A DNA stretch of 64,000 bases from Marisa cornuarietis. Its lineage: Eukaryota; Mollusca; Gastropoda; Architaenioglossa; Ampullariidae. Position 1 is the first letter of the stretch, and every line of letters begins with the position of its first letter. The notes under the pieces are model-generated. The model made no database searches and was not told where the DNA came from. It saw only the letters and a list, made by a program, of their open reading frames with translations. The stretch is from positions 14,073,501 to 14,137,500 of the forward strand of contig SMMW01000617.1 in the NCBI GenBank assembly GCA_004794655.1, written 5' to 3'. Positions 11,804 to 23,260 of the stretch are shown one piece after another. Both the position numbers and the translations under genes were made by a program.

Positions 11804-12546
11804 TAAGAGGAAAAGGTCTGGTCCAAGCCAGACAGGGATCCATCTTTCTGATGGTCATTCTAATGAACAGAGAGGGAGACACGGTGTCTACAAACATTGT
11901 TCATTGTTCACAAGGCTGCAACGCGTAGGCGCAATCGTCCTTCAGTCAGGCTCACTCCTGGATGGAGGAAAAAGAAAGAAAAAAAGAGAAAGAAAGAAAA
12001 ACAATGGCTTCCACACCACAGCTGGCAAGGGAAGGATAACCCCTGCCGTATTGGAAATCGAAAGACGGGACGCCGATGGTTGTGACTACGGGACTACTGG
12101 GTCGTGCAGATTTCTCTCTCTTCGCACGCCGTTGCTTCCCTGTGCAAATGAAGCCCCAGTTGGCGGGTCTCGCCTCGGGGAGGAACAAAGAGACTGGGTG
12201 AACACCATCAACACCTCCGTGACCACCAGTCCTTACCCTTCCTTCAGTAGCAAGGAGGCAGTATGCAACCTCCCACTCACCCCTTTCACACACTCCTCCT
12301 CTCTATTCTATCCAAATCTGAGTCGGTTGTGCGGTACTAATCAGTGGCACGACCGTTTTGTTTTTCTTCAAATAGGAAGGCGTCCGTTTTTCCATCCAAA
12401 CCCCAAACTCGCCACCATCTGTTCATCCCAAACAAATGTTGGGTGACAGGCAAGGATGGTAACACATGGACGGTAGATGATCCATAATCAGGGGTAACTT
12501 TTGCGGGAAATCCGTTTCGCCAAGTGCGCATACAAGAACGCGCGCG

Positions 12547-12585
<39 letters not shown>

Positions 12586-13640
12586 CTCAATCATCCTTGC
12601 CCACGCACGCGCGCCTGTTCACCTGCGACATTTCCAACATGTCGGCTTAATACCTATTCACAGCCAGAGACACTACTTACATCTACCAATGACTCTCCTT
12701 GTTTACAGCTCACTTTAGCGACACCTATGCTGAAGCAATGCATCAGTAACCAGAAGTGCTCCACCTCTTCATCCTGTCCTAGAGTCTCGCTGGAAGCCAT
12801 CGTTTTTGGTCAACGATGACATGAACAGATGAAAATGAAGGGAGAGAAGAATCCGAAGAAGTCAAAGCAGACCCCTTCCCTCCCGCTTTGCAAAGAAGAC
12901 TTGAGGCTTGTGATGACAAGAAAACGTAAAGGATTTTCGGGTGTGCAAAGTGAATGCGAAAAAAAATTAAAAGATTGCAAAAAAGAAAAAAAAAAGCCTT
13001 GGAGGTGTGGAAGACTTGCGATAATGCGATAATGCCTGTGATGCGCTGCTCATAAATTAATGTGCGCCTTATCTTACGATCAGTGAAGCGAAGAGACTTA
13101 AAGGCGTCCCGAAGCAGCTCGCTCAATTCTGTTGATACACTTTCTATATCGATTTATTCCCATCAAACATAAGAACAGCCGAGCCATTTCCGACAAAAGG
13201 CTTTGATTTGGAAGGAGGAGAGAACAAACTAAAAAGTTATAAGCTGAATGACAGTAATAGAGCCGAATCGAAAAGTGAGAGGCACATTTAAGGAAAGGGA
13301 AGAAAAATAACTGTTAAAGGAGGGAATTATGAATCCTCATTTTCCGCCTCGTTTTCGATCTAGCCAGCCCATATATTTGAGAATCTGCCCAATCACAGGA
13401 ACGAAGAAAAATGAAGGATGGACAGTGCAAAGAGAGAAAAAAAACCCCGAACGATTCAGAATTAATGCAACAATGACAGATTGAGGGCTAGAGCTTCGTT
13501 GCAGGTCAGGCTATTGTCTGAGGGTGTTTTCCAGAACCGATGGCTGTCATACAGTCTTCACGGTAGTGACATATTCCTTATACTTTTTTTTTTAAAGAAA
13601 CGCTTTTTTCATCGGCGAGAATAATATAGAGTTAGTCTGA
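11804..13640. other. Unassigned DNA
   Basis: Apart from the CG/CA microsatellite at 12539 I see only a lysine-codon-rich purine stretch at 11965-12003 and A-runs near 12960-12992. The 180-codon plus-strand frame at 11904-12446 has no recognisable domain or supportive splice pattern. Confidence 0.5.
12539..12584 (+). repeat. (CG)8(CA)15 microsatellite
   Basis: A CG array passes into CA with strict pyrimidine-purine alternation over about 45 bp, a strong Z-DNA-forming pattern. Confidence 0.95.
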
Positions 13641-13690
13641 GCTTTATTTTCGTCTGTACATCTTTCATCTTTCTCTAGGTGGAATGTATG

Positions 13691-13882
13691 TTAACTGAGG
13701 TACAGCAGAGGCATTATTGTTTGGCCAGCTTCGACTAACCGAGTCATATATACTGTGATGAGCTGTAGCAGGTCTGATGTTGTTTCGGGTATGATTGTTG
13801 TTATGCGTCTTAGGTCTTTGACTGTTTGAGCCTCAAGAAAAATGGACGTCATTGAAAAGCAGTTGAACACATCTGCCTGAAG
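13691..13882 (-). CDS. Candidate 3'-terminal coding exon, product unknown
   Basis: On the minus strand an acceptor made of a run of about 25 T bases plus GCAG (plus-strand 13883-13911) is followed by 63 open codons and TAA at 13693-13691. An AATAAA hexamer (plus-strand TTTATT at about 13643) lies about 45 nt past the stop, where a polyadenylation signal is expected. The exon starts in phase 0. The peptide begins LQADVFNCFSM and ends MPLLYLS; it is rich in Leu, Ile and Thr with interspersed charges, and I recognise no family. The T-run could be plain simple sequence that imitates an acceptor, and a 63-codon open frame can arise by chance in 64 kb. Confidence 0.3.
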   Translation of the reverse strand, partial: LQADVFNCFSMTSIFLEAQTVKDLRRITTIIPETTSDLLQLITVYMTRLVEAGQTIMPLLYLS

Positions 13883-13999
13883 CTGCAAAAAAAAAAAAAA
13901 AAAAAAAAAAAGACCGGTCGAAAACTATCTGTGAACAACGAAAGAATAACATTCTGGTTCCACCATCGGATGGACAAGTTGTGCTGCTGATGTCTTCGT

Positions 14000-15780
14000 G
14001 CAGCTGGTAAAACACTGGACTTTCTCTGGACTTCCTCCTTCCTGACCGTTGTCTTACATCAACTGCCTTCACTCTCCATCTCCGTGACTACAGCTGAAGG
14101 TCAAAGGTCTCCATTACTCATCTTAGCTACAACTAAAGATCAACCGTCTCCGCTTTCTTTCACCAGAGGGGGGCTCATCAAAGAGTTGTGTGTTTGTAAC
14201 TTGTCGTACACACGCGAGGGCAAGTGTGTGTAGGACTTATTACAATATACAAACTAGAATTAGAATATTTGCTGTTCTCGAAATCATCATCTACTTTTTA
14301 CTTAGTTATTGAACATTAGACGAGTTTCCAAGGATTTCACAAACGTGTATACAACCCTGTAAAGAGCTATGGTCACTGGATAGCCAAGTTCAAAATAAGG
14401 GGAAAACCCCGATCCGCATCAATAATCGTGCTTTTTCTTTTTCCCCGCCACCCACACGCTTTCCCCGACAAAGATCTATCTTTAGCAACGACGACGAAAA
14501 GTACCTTGTTATACAGAAACGATTTTTTTGTTTGTCGAATGGCCTGTGGTAACTCCACTTTGGTTATATAAACAAATTTGGGAACAAAGGTGATAAATTT
14601 AGTCACAGACAGCGGTTTGGATGTCAACCAATTTAAATTCAGTTTGACAAGCCTTAATGAAATAGAAAGCCAGTGTCAGAATTTAAATATGGCTTCTAGG
14701 TTCTAATTCTGACAAACAGAAAAAGGGTACTGGCAGAATTTTGTGCGTCAATGCGAGATTTTTATTTTAGAACTTCCTTGTCGGCAGACTTTATAAAGCT
14801 GTCGGAATGACTGTGGCGAAAGAAAGGTAGACAAGAAAAAAAAAACATGACAAAGATCAAAGGATGAAGTTATAGACTAGAGAGTAGAAATCTGCACAAC
14901 AGAAAAAATGATGAACTAAAAAACGGCAAGTGTATGAATGTATGCTTTTCAATTCATATTCTATAGACTAGAACGAACGATATGTGTCTGGAAAATCGGA
15001 TGTTGGGAGGACGGTTAGTGGATGCCGCAGACAATGTTACGCTGTAAGCCTCCGTCGCGTCGTCCCTCCCTTTTAATGCCAGGACTACCAGACAGCCAGC
15101 GTTTAATTACAATGCGTGTGGCGAGAGACAGCACCCTTATGGGAACCTACCCTGGCCTAGCTCCACAGGAAGGTTGTATTAAGACCTCTAGCAAATGCGA
15201 CGTTTCTCACCAGGATGCCTGCTCCGAACACAAGTTAGAAAGTTCCCCCTCCCAGCCTCAGCTCTTCTCCATCCACCCCCTACCCCAGCCAAACCCTACT
15301 ACCTACAACACCATCTCTCACTCACTCCCTACTGAAGTGTAGTCCTTTCCTACTCGTGGTCTGACCGCATATACTCGATGCCTGTCTGTCCAACCAATCG
15401 TCACCGACACGTCTTCATTTTTTTGCTGACATCCACTCGACCAGCTCCGCTGACAGTGATAGTTGTTTCCACCTAGGATCACTTAATTTACTTTATCTAA
15501 TGTTGCCATAGTAACTGATGTTTTCACTGCAGTTTTCTATTTCTTTTGTGCATCCAGCTGTAGACTTGTGTGCGAGCAACCCACAACAATCACCTGAGCG
15601 GATTAATAAAGTCGTGTTTAACAAACCTCCATCACTCATCTGCACTAGTCTAGTCTCTAGGGCTCAAGGTCTTTACGTCTGTGAGTTGGAGGGAGCAGGG
15701 AGGGGAGGGCTGTGTGTTTGTGTGTGAGGTGGGTATGTGGTGGTGGTGGGGGGGGGGAGGGGAAACAGTCATAATGGAAC
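14000..15780. other. Unassigned DNA
   Basis: Nothing organised is visible. A minus-strand frame at 14373-14627 contains AACAAG/GTACTT, a fair donor-like site, but has no ATG in frame near its start and no matching acceptor. A G9-A-G4 tract lies at about 15750-15762. Confidence 0.5.
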
Positions 15781-16263
15781 ATGTTAGGACGCAATTTCCT
15801 ATCATTTGCACGGGTCAGATTCCAGCACGAGTTACCACCTCCTTTCACACATTCATCCTTCCGTCAGTGTTTGCACGATGGCAAGGGGACATGTATACTC
15901 GTGACTGCGCTGGGACCAGATCGAACGCGGCATGAATGCCCCGAGTTCGAACTCGGCAAACAGATTTTGACCGTCGGCTCACAGTCTCCTACAACGACGT
16001 CATCGGAGAGGGCCGCGCGGTCGCGCAAGCACAACCGACAAATTCAAGCAGCGGATCCGTCGCACAGTAGGAGAACTCGAATTGCTGTGGCAGACCCCTC
16101 CGATCATGCTTTTGGCACAATCAATAGCGCACGCGAGAGAGAGAGAGAGGGGGGGGAGAGATCTCCTCGACGAAGGCTGACCTGCAGAATAATAGACAGT
16201 AGAAGGGCTGCGAGGGCGGCAGGGGACGCAATCAAGAAAAAGTGGGTGGGGGTGGGTGATTGA
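15781..16263 (+). other. CpG-rich block with a 160-codon open frame
   Basis: The frame opens with ATG at 15781 and closes at the TGA at 16261. From about 15910 to 16220 CpG is frequent (CGCGCGGTCGCGCAAGC and similar), unlike the neighbours. The translated product is Arg/Ser/Ala-rich without a domain I know, and part of it comes from a GA repeat (16135-16150). The opposite strand is open too (16104-16547), as expected for a stop-poor GC-rich block. I regard it as a possible CpG island and doubt that it is a gene. Confidence 0.3.
15941..15956. repeat. 16-bp perfect palindrome
   Basis: CCGAGTTCGAACTCGG reads the same on both strands, with a central TTCGAA. It lies within the CpG-rich block. Confidence 0.8.
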
Positions 16264-16266
16264 GGG
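16244..16266 (+). other. G-quadruplex motif
   Basis: GGG, GGGGG, GGG and GGG runs with loops of 1, 1 and 7 bases, at the downstream edge of the CpG-rich block. Confidence 0.65.
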
Positions 16267-16299
16267 CGAGCATACAAGTTAAACTTTTCACTACGACTG

Positions 16300-16999
16300 C
16301 AAGGTCCATTCCCTATACCCATCCGCGTGAACCAATAACATTTCTGGCGAATGTTTGTGTGCAGCGTGTGTATGACCGAGAAATTGGAATGTTGATAAGT
16401 TGCGTGCTGGAGAAATTTAGTTTGTAACTTGCCGCTGATTAGAAGGCTAGCGATTTCATAATTGCTTGAAGGTTTGGCGTGCTTCGTTTGGTTTGCTGCA
16501 AGAAGCCTCTTCGCCAGATTTGCACCGAAAGCCAAGCCATGATCCACGAAGCAAAAGTGGATTCTCTACTCCTTTCAGATTTTCCCTGTCCTTCTTTCAA
16601 ATCCCGTTCATAGCGATGAAAGGCAAGTGCCAATCTCCTCAAGCAGCCGACGAACAATGTAGGAGGTGAGGCAAAGGCCAAAGACAGCTTCGACAAAACC
16701 TATCAACTTGCCGTGAACTCTCCAGGCCACCAAAACACAGGCTGTGTTGCCGAGGGCTGAAAGTCGCGTTGGGTTGCTACAGCATATCCTAAAATATTTC
16801 TACACGACAAGCGTTCGATCGGCGATTTGAGAAAGAGCATGTCCCTCAAATCTCTGCAATCTTCCCGCAGCTCAATGTTTGAAATTCAGCAATTTCCAGA
16901 ATGGGGAAAAACTGATGGCAACAGTTTATGATTGACACGTCCTTGACACTCTTTTGGCTGATTTTAGATGTACTCCTGTCTTAAAAAAAGCGCTGCTTC

Positions 17000-17042
<43 letters not shown>

Positions 17043-18050
17043 GCAATCGCAATTTATGGTAGACGCAAGATAAACATACAACAGTGATCCTGTCGAGGGA
17101 GAACTGGTGCAATGCCGATGGTCGGGCCTCAACAAACCTACGTGGGACGATCAAGCTCTGAACTCATAAACCATAAAACTCAATCCCATTTACAACAACA
17201 GCCACAATCACATCAACAATTACCGATACTTAGGGGAACAGAGCCCAGAGGGTGAAGTAGGGTGGAAGGGGGAGACGATGTCGATAAGTGTACAGCCGCA
17301 CGAAACACAGAGGTTGTTGGTGGAGTGGGGTGGGGTGGGGGAGAGTTGAGAGAGAGGTGTCCACAGTGACAACAGGAGACATCGTTCCAAAGTTCAGCGT
17401 GGAGCGATCACTAACACAGTCAGATATATGAGCTTCGATGACCAAAAAGGACAGGCAGGTCTCTGATTGAGTACACTGCGCTCCATCAAGACTGCTTATT
17501 CAAACAATCCCTGGCCTTCACAGATCCCCTAGACGCCAGACGCCCAGCTTTCGTTCTTTCCTCTTGCTGGGGTGGGGGGAAAGGAAGGGAAACGGCTGGG
17601 TGGAATGGCACTCTTTACTTCAGCTTCGACAACCAACTACATCTGTCGTCCATTCCGATAAAACCTCCCTCCAGAAAGATTGGAAGAGGGGAGCCAGTTC
17701 TCATTCCCGCAATCACAACCCCTGTTTGCAGGAGAAGTTAGATTGAAGCCATGCAGTGTGAGTGACTGAAAAGAGAGACAGAGACAAAAAAGATATTCTT
17801 GAAAACCTCGCCTTTCGTCGGGTCACGCTGAAGACCAATCGCCTTTTTTAAGGATATTGGCCACGAGAGGCAAAGAAAGAGAACTGCCACCATCCCTTCA
17901 CATGCACCCCTTCCATCCACCTTGTCCATCTACATCCACGAAATGCTGGCCAGACTGTCCCTGACGCTCCAATTACTACCCACCCTCTCCCACCCAACCG
18001 CTGCAGAGCTGGGCATAGTAGTGGGGCTCATCCAGCAGAGGAGAAAGATT
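16300..18050. other. Unassigned DNA
   Basis: Apart from the triplet array at 17001 the only patterns are TGGGG runs at about 17325-17341 (three runs, one short of a canonical quadruplex). No exon with convincing ends. Confidence 0.5.
17001..17042 (+). repeat. (ATC)14 microsatellite
   Basis: Fourteen perfect ATC triplets followed by GCAATCGCAATT. The same motif recurs as (ATC)16 at 53821. Confidence 0.97.
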
Positions 18051-18055
18051 TAATC

Positions 18056-18334
18056 TCAAAATGGAGTCGGTCTGAAGTGGAATTTCTTGTCTGCTGCGCC
18101 GTCATCGACATCGACGGCGGTTGCTGCCAGAGCGCGGCGAAGTGATGCCGACAGCTGAGATGAAAGATGGCGCTGCTTGCAGCTGTGGTAAAAAGTGACG
18201 GCAGAGGAGGTATTCCTCGTAGATAAAAACCTAACTACAGTTTTTAAAAATGGCGGCGCCGAAGGGGGCACGTGCACACTAGCACGAGTTACAAGTTGCT
18301 TGCATGACTGAACGACGGAAAGTGACCTCTTCAC
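18056..18334 (-). CDS. Doubtful minus-strand open frame in a CpG-rich block
   Basis: The frame runs 92 codons from a non-ATG start to TGA. The sense peptide includes FLKTVVRFLSTR and SSQLSASLRRALAATAVDV, Arg/Ser/Leu-rich and poor in acids, which resembles a mitochondrial targeting sequence, but no mature domain follows. A possible acceptor (TTTCCGTCGTTCAG on the minus strand) lies near the upstream end. On the plus strand the same block has AAAATGGCGGC at 18248-18258, a YY1-type initiator seen in housekeeping promoters, so it may be promoter sequence and not coding. No transcript support can be obtained from sequence alone. Confidence 0.18.
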   Translation of the reverse strand: MKRSLSVVQSCKQLVTRASVHVPPSAPPFLKTVVRFLSTRNTSSAVTFYHSCKQRHLSSQLSASLRRALAATAVDVDDGAADKKFHFRPTPF

Positions 18335-18414
18335 CTACCTTCACCCCCAGTTTCCATCCTAAGCCACCCCCCCACCTGCTAATATATATATCTTTCTACC
18401 CAATTCTGTACTCT

Positions 18415-18560
18415 GAGCGGTCCGGTGGCGCAACGGTTAGCACGTGTCACCAATACAGTGAACTCTTGCTATCATGCGGTCAGCTCTCGTCTCGGGCTCA
18501 CTGTTCTTTCTCTGCATGTGACATCAGTGACCGCCGGCTGGCTCAGCGTCAAACACAAAT
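18415..18560 (+). mobile_element. tRNA-derived SINE, copy with intact A box
   Basis: The head GGTCCGGTGGCGCAACGGTTAGCA contains TGGCGCAACGG, an exact match to the RNA polymerase III A-box pattern TRGYNNANNNG. The B box (GCGGTCAGCTCTC) is degenerate. The body shares GTCTCGGG, TCTCTGCATGTGACATC and GGCTCAGCGT with the copies at 7963 and 37299. The 3' boundary is uncertain because the C-rich sequence after 18560 has no partner in this window. Confidence 0.72.
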
Positions 18561-18729
18561 GTCCCCCACCCCCACACCACCCCCTCGATCTTTACCATCG
18601 TCCCAACCATCTTACAGTGAGCTTTGCTCAAGTACCCGTACAGAGTCGGGAAACGTACGGTAGTAAGGGAGACAAGTGATGGGCAAACAACTTGGCCCCT
18701 GGATAAGTGAGGGATCTTTTTCAAAATCT

Positions 18730-20005
18730 TTTGTTGTTTCATCGGCATGCCTTAATCATTGCCCTCCTCATCTTCTGGTTTCCTTATTAAACTTTCTTCG
18801 TTTAGCACTACTTCGCTTGGCGATGGACGTGTATTGAATACTCTGACTGATAACTTTTAATTGATGTCTGGACCATGTTGCTTTATAATCGATGATTAGG
18901 CAAGCACATCACGGTTAAATTTAAAGGCAGTAGGCAAAACATCACTCTACATATTTCTCTTTCTCTAAAATGATTCACACCTGGAATAATAATAATAATA
19001 AAAACATTGAGCGGCAGATTTGTGAATATTTGTTAAAGTATATCTTGCAACGGTGCCAGTTTGTCGAATTAAAGCAAGTTAAAAAAGATATTATATTTTT
19101 TCGGTCCTATTACTGTCACGTTTTATTTAAATCGCAACGACCCATTTTATTGATTCTTAAGAGTGGTGTAAGAAACATCTTTACTTGTTGCACGTAGAAA
19201 GAAAGAAAAAAAACTGACCACCAATTATTTTTGCAAAAAAAAAAAACAAACGACGAGTGGTTTCTGTGTTTTTAAGAGTTTGCATGTCTAACCTTGTCGT
19301 CCACCAGCGCCCTTCGACATTAGTGTTGTCAACGACGCTAGAAAAAAAGACCCTCTGTATATTTAAAGCTTTAGTAAATGTGAATAAAAAAAAAGATAGC
19401 TAGCGTCGCCGGCATCTGGAGTACTTGCAAAATGATACCCTGGTTTGTCAGGTTTGTATAAACACAGCTGCCGCAAAGTGGAAACTGCTGGATAAGTCTG
19501 GCCATAGACACCAATTTCCCGTGCAGGTGGTTGGTACACCGCCTCAATGTATATCATCTCGCATTAAGGATGCATGAACAAGTGGAAGACTGTTATTTCT
19601 GGAGCACAAGCCCCCTCTTTGCGTGGAAAACTGCCCCCCCGTTGAGCGCGCCAAATCCCATTACGTCACAGGTCAACGAAAGGTCGCGCGATGCTAAATC
19701 CCGGGTACGCAAACCGCCGTAATGCACGGACCTCTGTCAGACTTTACGACATTCTGTGCGTGAGTCGCAAGCTTCCGGTCACAGGTAATTGTTTTTCTCC
19801 AGTTCGTTCCGAGTACATTTGCTGTCCCAGGAACATTAATCGTACATTTCCGGGTCTGTTCTTAACCTATCAGGTGTTTAACTGCTGGAAAGTTCCACCT
19901 GCGCAACAAATATACTGTACCTTCGAAAGCATTTCGCTGTGTCTAAGAAAGTTGGATCATTTATGATTATTGTGCGCGTTTAGCAGATTTGTTTTTAAAC
20001 AGGTT
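18730..20005. other. Unassigned DNA, AT-rich in part
   Basis: Contains a short AAT run at 18987-18998 and A-runs at about 19203-19245. No exon or dispersed repeat recognised. Confidence 0.55.
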
Positions 20006-20013
20006 ATGTAGAC

Positions 20014-20637
20014 CTGGCATGTCAAACCGAGGGTCCCCCGAGGGCCCCGTGGGTCACATCTGTGCTGTCATGAGGGCCGCACACGACAACTAATTGAAGT
20101 CATTTAATAAATTTATCGCAGAATATTTTTAGTACTTAGAAGCATACAACGTGAATACAAATGGATTAGCGGCTAACCACATTCATCAATGCACAGTAAT
20201 GAAGTAGTTTAACAAAAGAAGGAAAAAAGAGATTTTAAACGGCAGCATAGACTTGTATGCAACAGCAACAAATACATTGTACAAAAATGAACACCGTTCA
20301 AAATAAACATTTATTTATGACTATTTTAAGTGTTGTGTCCTGAGGCTTGACACCTCGTTTTAATGACATGGCTGAGATGTCAGTGCAGTTCCGACTTGCA
20401 TCAGAGATGAGAGGTGTTGATCAGTCAGTCTTGTTTTCCATTTGTTGATTTCATGAAGGGTAATAGCTGTTTACACACAGGTAGAACTGACTTCCTGAAG
20501 TTTTTAAACTTTTGAGGAAGGTATGAAAAGACCTATATAACTGATTTTGCAAATGGCTACGGTGTCCTTTGTGCGGACTGCAAGTGTGTTTGCAAAGGGC
20601 CGCATGCGGCCCGCATGCCACGTGTTTGACATGCCTG
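20014..20637. mobile_element. Non-autonomous hAT-type DNA transposon
   Basis: The ends are inverted copies: CTGGCATGTCAAAC at the left and GTTTGACATGCCTG at the right, one mismatch in 14. Direct repeats of 8 bp flank them, ATGTAGAC at 20006-20013 and ACGTAGAC at 20638-20645, 7 of 8 matching; an 8-bp duplication is the hAT hallmark. Ends of the form CAGGNRTGTCAAAC followed by GGGCCGCATGCGGCCC-like palindromic sequence are well known for Charlie-like hAT elements in other animals. At 624 bp it is far too short for a transposase and no transposase frame is visible, so it must have moved in trans. Confidence 0.82.
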
Positions 20638-20645
20638 ACGTAGAC

Positions 20646-22190
20646 TACAAATGATTCCGCCGAAGCGTTTGCAGTTGGTAGACAAGATGTTAATTGGCAT
20701 CCACTGAGCACTGCTATTGTAATGACGTCATGTGAGCGATGTCAGAGGTCACACTTTAACCTTTCGTGAGACCGAGCACACCAAGGAAGCTCACTAACAA
20801 AACCAACTGCCCTTTTCTTTCACTCACTCGTTATGCACACAAGCACCGTTCTTGCAAAAGTCATTAACAGTGAACAACTTTCCTTTTTTTAAAAAAATAG
20901 AGATTTTGATATGAATGTCTGCGTTCTACATAAATGCCTCTGTTGTGCTCCATAAACTCTATTTGCGATGATATGGTCCTCGACCTTATAACCTGATAAC
21001 TTTTCGGAGTTATTCGGAAAATCGGTCATTCTCGCTAGAAAGACGAGAAAGATTTGGAAGATAAGAAAAGCCACTTACACCAAAAAAAAAACAAAAACAA
21101 AAACAAACAAACAAAAAAACTACAGACATCATCGCATGAAGAGGCTGAGAATGGATGGAAACTAGCACCGCCTGCAAATACGCGGGCAAGTTCTTTTTTT
21201 TTTCAAGAACTACACCACACACGAAGTGGACAACAGAACATGGAAATGAAGGCCAAAAAGATTTGGTCGATATAAAAAAATAACGATGAAGCGATGGAAA
21301 AAGTCTGTGCATTTAAAGAACAACCATGTACCGCTTACATGATATGTTCGGAGGCATAAACCATTTGGTGATTTCGTTAATGCGCGAACATCATAGCGAG
21401 AATATGTATCCGGCCAGCTGTTGACCGAATCCTTGTTATGCGGCACATAATTAAATATATCTGGGATTTTTATTAATGGCGCAATCAACCAGTATTAAGA
21501 TAACACAAGAGTATAGTACTTCTAATAAAAATGTTAACAAAAGGTCTATATACAGCACGGATACATTTGTACACATGATAATAATGTTTATTTACTGAGC
21601 GCCTTGTCTCACCAACAAAGGCGGGCTCACGGCATTCATACAATCATGAAGTCACACGAGCCCACACTTATCAGCAGGCATCAAATGCGTGTTACAAATT
21701 CATTCGCCATCATTTAAATCATAACTACTCAGTCTCTTTGTCCTTTCTTTCTCTCTCTCTCTGTCTCGCTCTCTCACACACCGAGGCGCATGCTTATCTT
21801 CCCCTGCTATTACTTTACACAGGTAGTTAGCTGATGTGGTTTATAGGACTGAACTACTGCTTGCAAAAGACAGCGTACATGCCCACAGATGCACGCGTGC
21901 GCTCGGACACACACGCACACAAACACATACGTGCATACTTGCGCTCACAACATTATAACCATAAACTTGTACTAGCAAGTCTTCCCCCTCCCCCCCCAAA
22001 AAAAACAGACGGGAATAACAAACAGGGAAGATTGAAGATGGGGTTAGGATTGGATCAACAGATCAATGTGCATGAAATGTCAGACAACACTCGGTATTCG
22101 ATATATTATGACCCAGAAAGTACGACCCTGCCTTCGTAAAGCATAAGACTAGTCACGAGGCCAGGGAAAGACAAGCTAGCATTTTTGAGG
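20646..22190. other. Unassigned DNA with a probable retroelement tail
   Basis: Holds a CRE palindrome at 20723-20730, CT-rich simple sequence at about 21749-21780 and an A/C stretch at 21080-21118. At 21576-21650 the minus strand reads GGCGCTCAGTAAATAAACATTATTAT, a pattern common at 3' ends of short retroelements (see 28113). Confidence 0.45.
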
Positions 22191-22197
22191 CCTGGTG

Positions 22198-22704
22198 TAT
22201 GGGGCGCCAAGAGGGGAATTTTCTCAAATTTGCTACGAGCGCACTGATTGGTTGGTCTTTGACCTTCTTTTCATATATGCAAATGAGCCAGCCTCGTTCC
22301 GTATACATTTCAAGTCAGAAGTTATAGAATGCAATCTATAAATATAGATTTCAAATGTATAGCTAGAATGCATTCTATAGCTAAAGAATTGAAATGTATA
22401 TATAAAATGAATTGGATAGCAACTTCTGAGTATAATATAAATGAAACACTTCGGTTTTTACCGAGTTTTTCTCTCTCTAGCTATACATTGCAATGTATAA
22501 TTATACATTGTATTTTATACTTATAGAATGCAATTATAGCTATAGAATGCAATCTATAAGTATAGAATGAATTGTATAAATATAAAATGCAATCTATAAG
22601 TATAAAATGCAATTTATAGCTATACATTGCATTCTATAATTATATATTGCAATGTATCGCTAGAAATAGCAAATTTGAGAAAATTCCCCTCTTGGCGCCC
22701 CATA
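22198..22704. mobile_element. Inverted-repeat element with internal palindrome array
   Basis: Perfect 37-bp terminal inverted repeats lie at 22198-22234 and 22668-22704 (outer bases TATGGGGCGCCAAGAGG). Identical 6-bp direct repeats CTGGTG flank them at 22192-22197 and 22705-22710. The interior has a unique lead of about 90 bp with an inverted CCAAT (ATTGG) and an octamer ATGCAAAT at 22277-22284, then from about 22326 to 22660 an array of roughly 20-bp units such as TATAGAATGCAATCTATAAG and ATACATTGCAATGTAT, most of them self-complementary. There is no coding capacity. A 6-bp target duplication is unusual: known for Polinton-type elements and few others, so I leave the superfamily open. Confidence 0.82.
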
Positions 22705-22794
22705 CTGGTGTGCATTAAAGCATCATGGCCGCGAAATACTGGGTGGGAGATGAGTGGGCAAGAGTTTGAAGGAGAAAAGAAACAGAGATTTTGT

Positions 22795-22985
22795 AACATA
22801 CATAATTGTGGTTCGACAAGAAGAGAAGCATGGAGAAAAGCATGAGCGGGGTAGATTAAGCTCGTGAACAGTGAAGGATGAAGGATAAAAAGATCGACTG
22901 GAGTAGAGGGGGTGAGGCAGGAAGGAAGAGGGGGAAAGTATGAAGGCGAAAGAATGTGAGAAAAAGACAGGGAAGGGAGTTAGCC
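22795..22985 (+). repeat. Purine-rich tract
   Basis: AGAAGAGAAGCATGG-type sequence with long G/A runs and few pyrimidines. It makes the Phe/Ser/Leu/Pro-rich frame on the minus strand, which is not a protein. Confidence 0.7.
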
Positions 22986-23204
22986 TCGTCGCAAAAGAAA
23001 GATGTTGGCAAAGCTCGACGTAAGCTATTATATTACTCCCACCCCGTGCCATCGGGCACCAGGCAGAATGCACCCGCTGACGACGAGGATTGTCTTAGTC
23101 GTAAAAACCGAGTTTCTTTACGGGGGTCTTAGAGAGGCCAGGACCTCGCGCACAACCTATCTCGTGATGTTGCGCCATACTTCCAAGTCCTTTAGAAGTC
23201 ACCA

Positions 23205-23260
23205 CAGCACGCATGCGCACCACATGTCAGTCAGTGCAAACACCCTGCACTTCCGGGACG
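23205..23260. promoter_or_regulatory. NRF1 and ETS site cluster
   Basis: GCATGCGCA at 23211-23219 is a strong NRF1 half-palindrome, and CACTTCCGGG at 23249-23258 is an ETS (GABP) site on the minus strand. Their spacing of about 30 bp is typical of CpG promoters. Direction and target are unknown. Confidence 0.35.
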
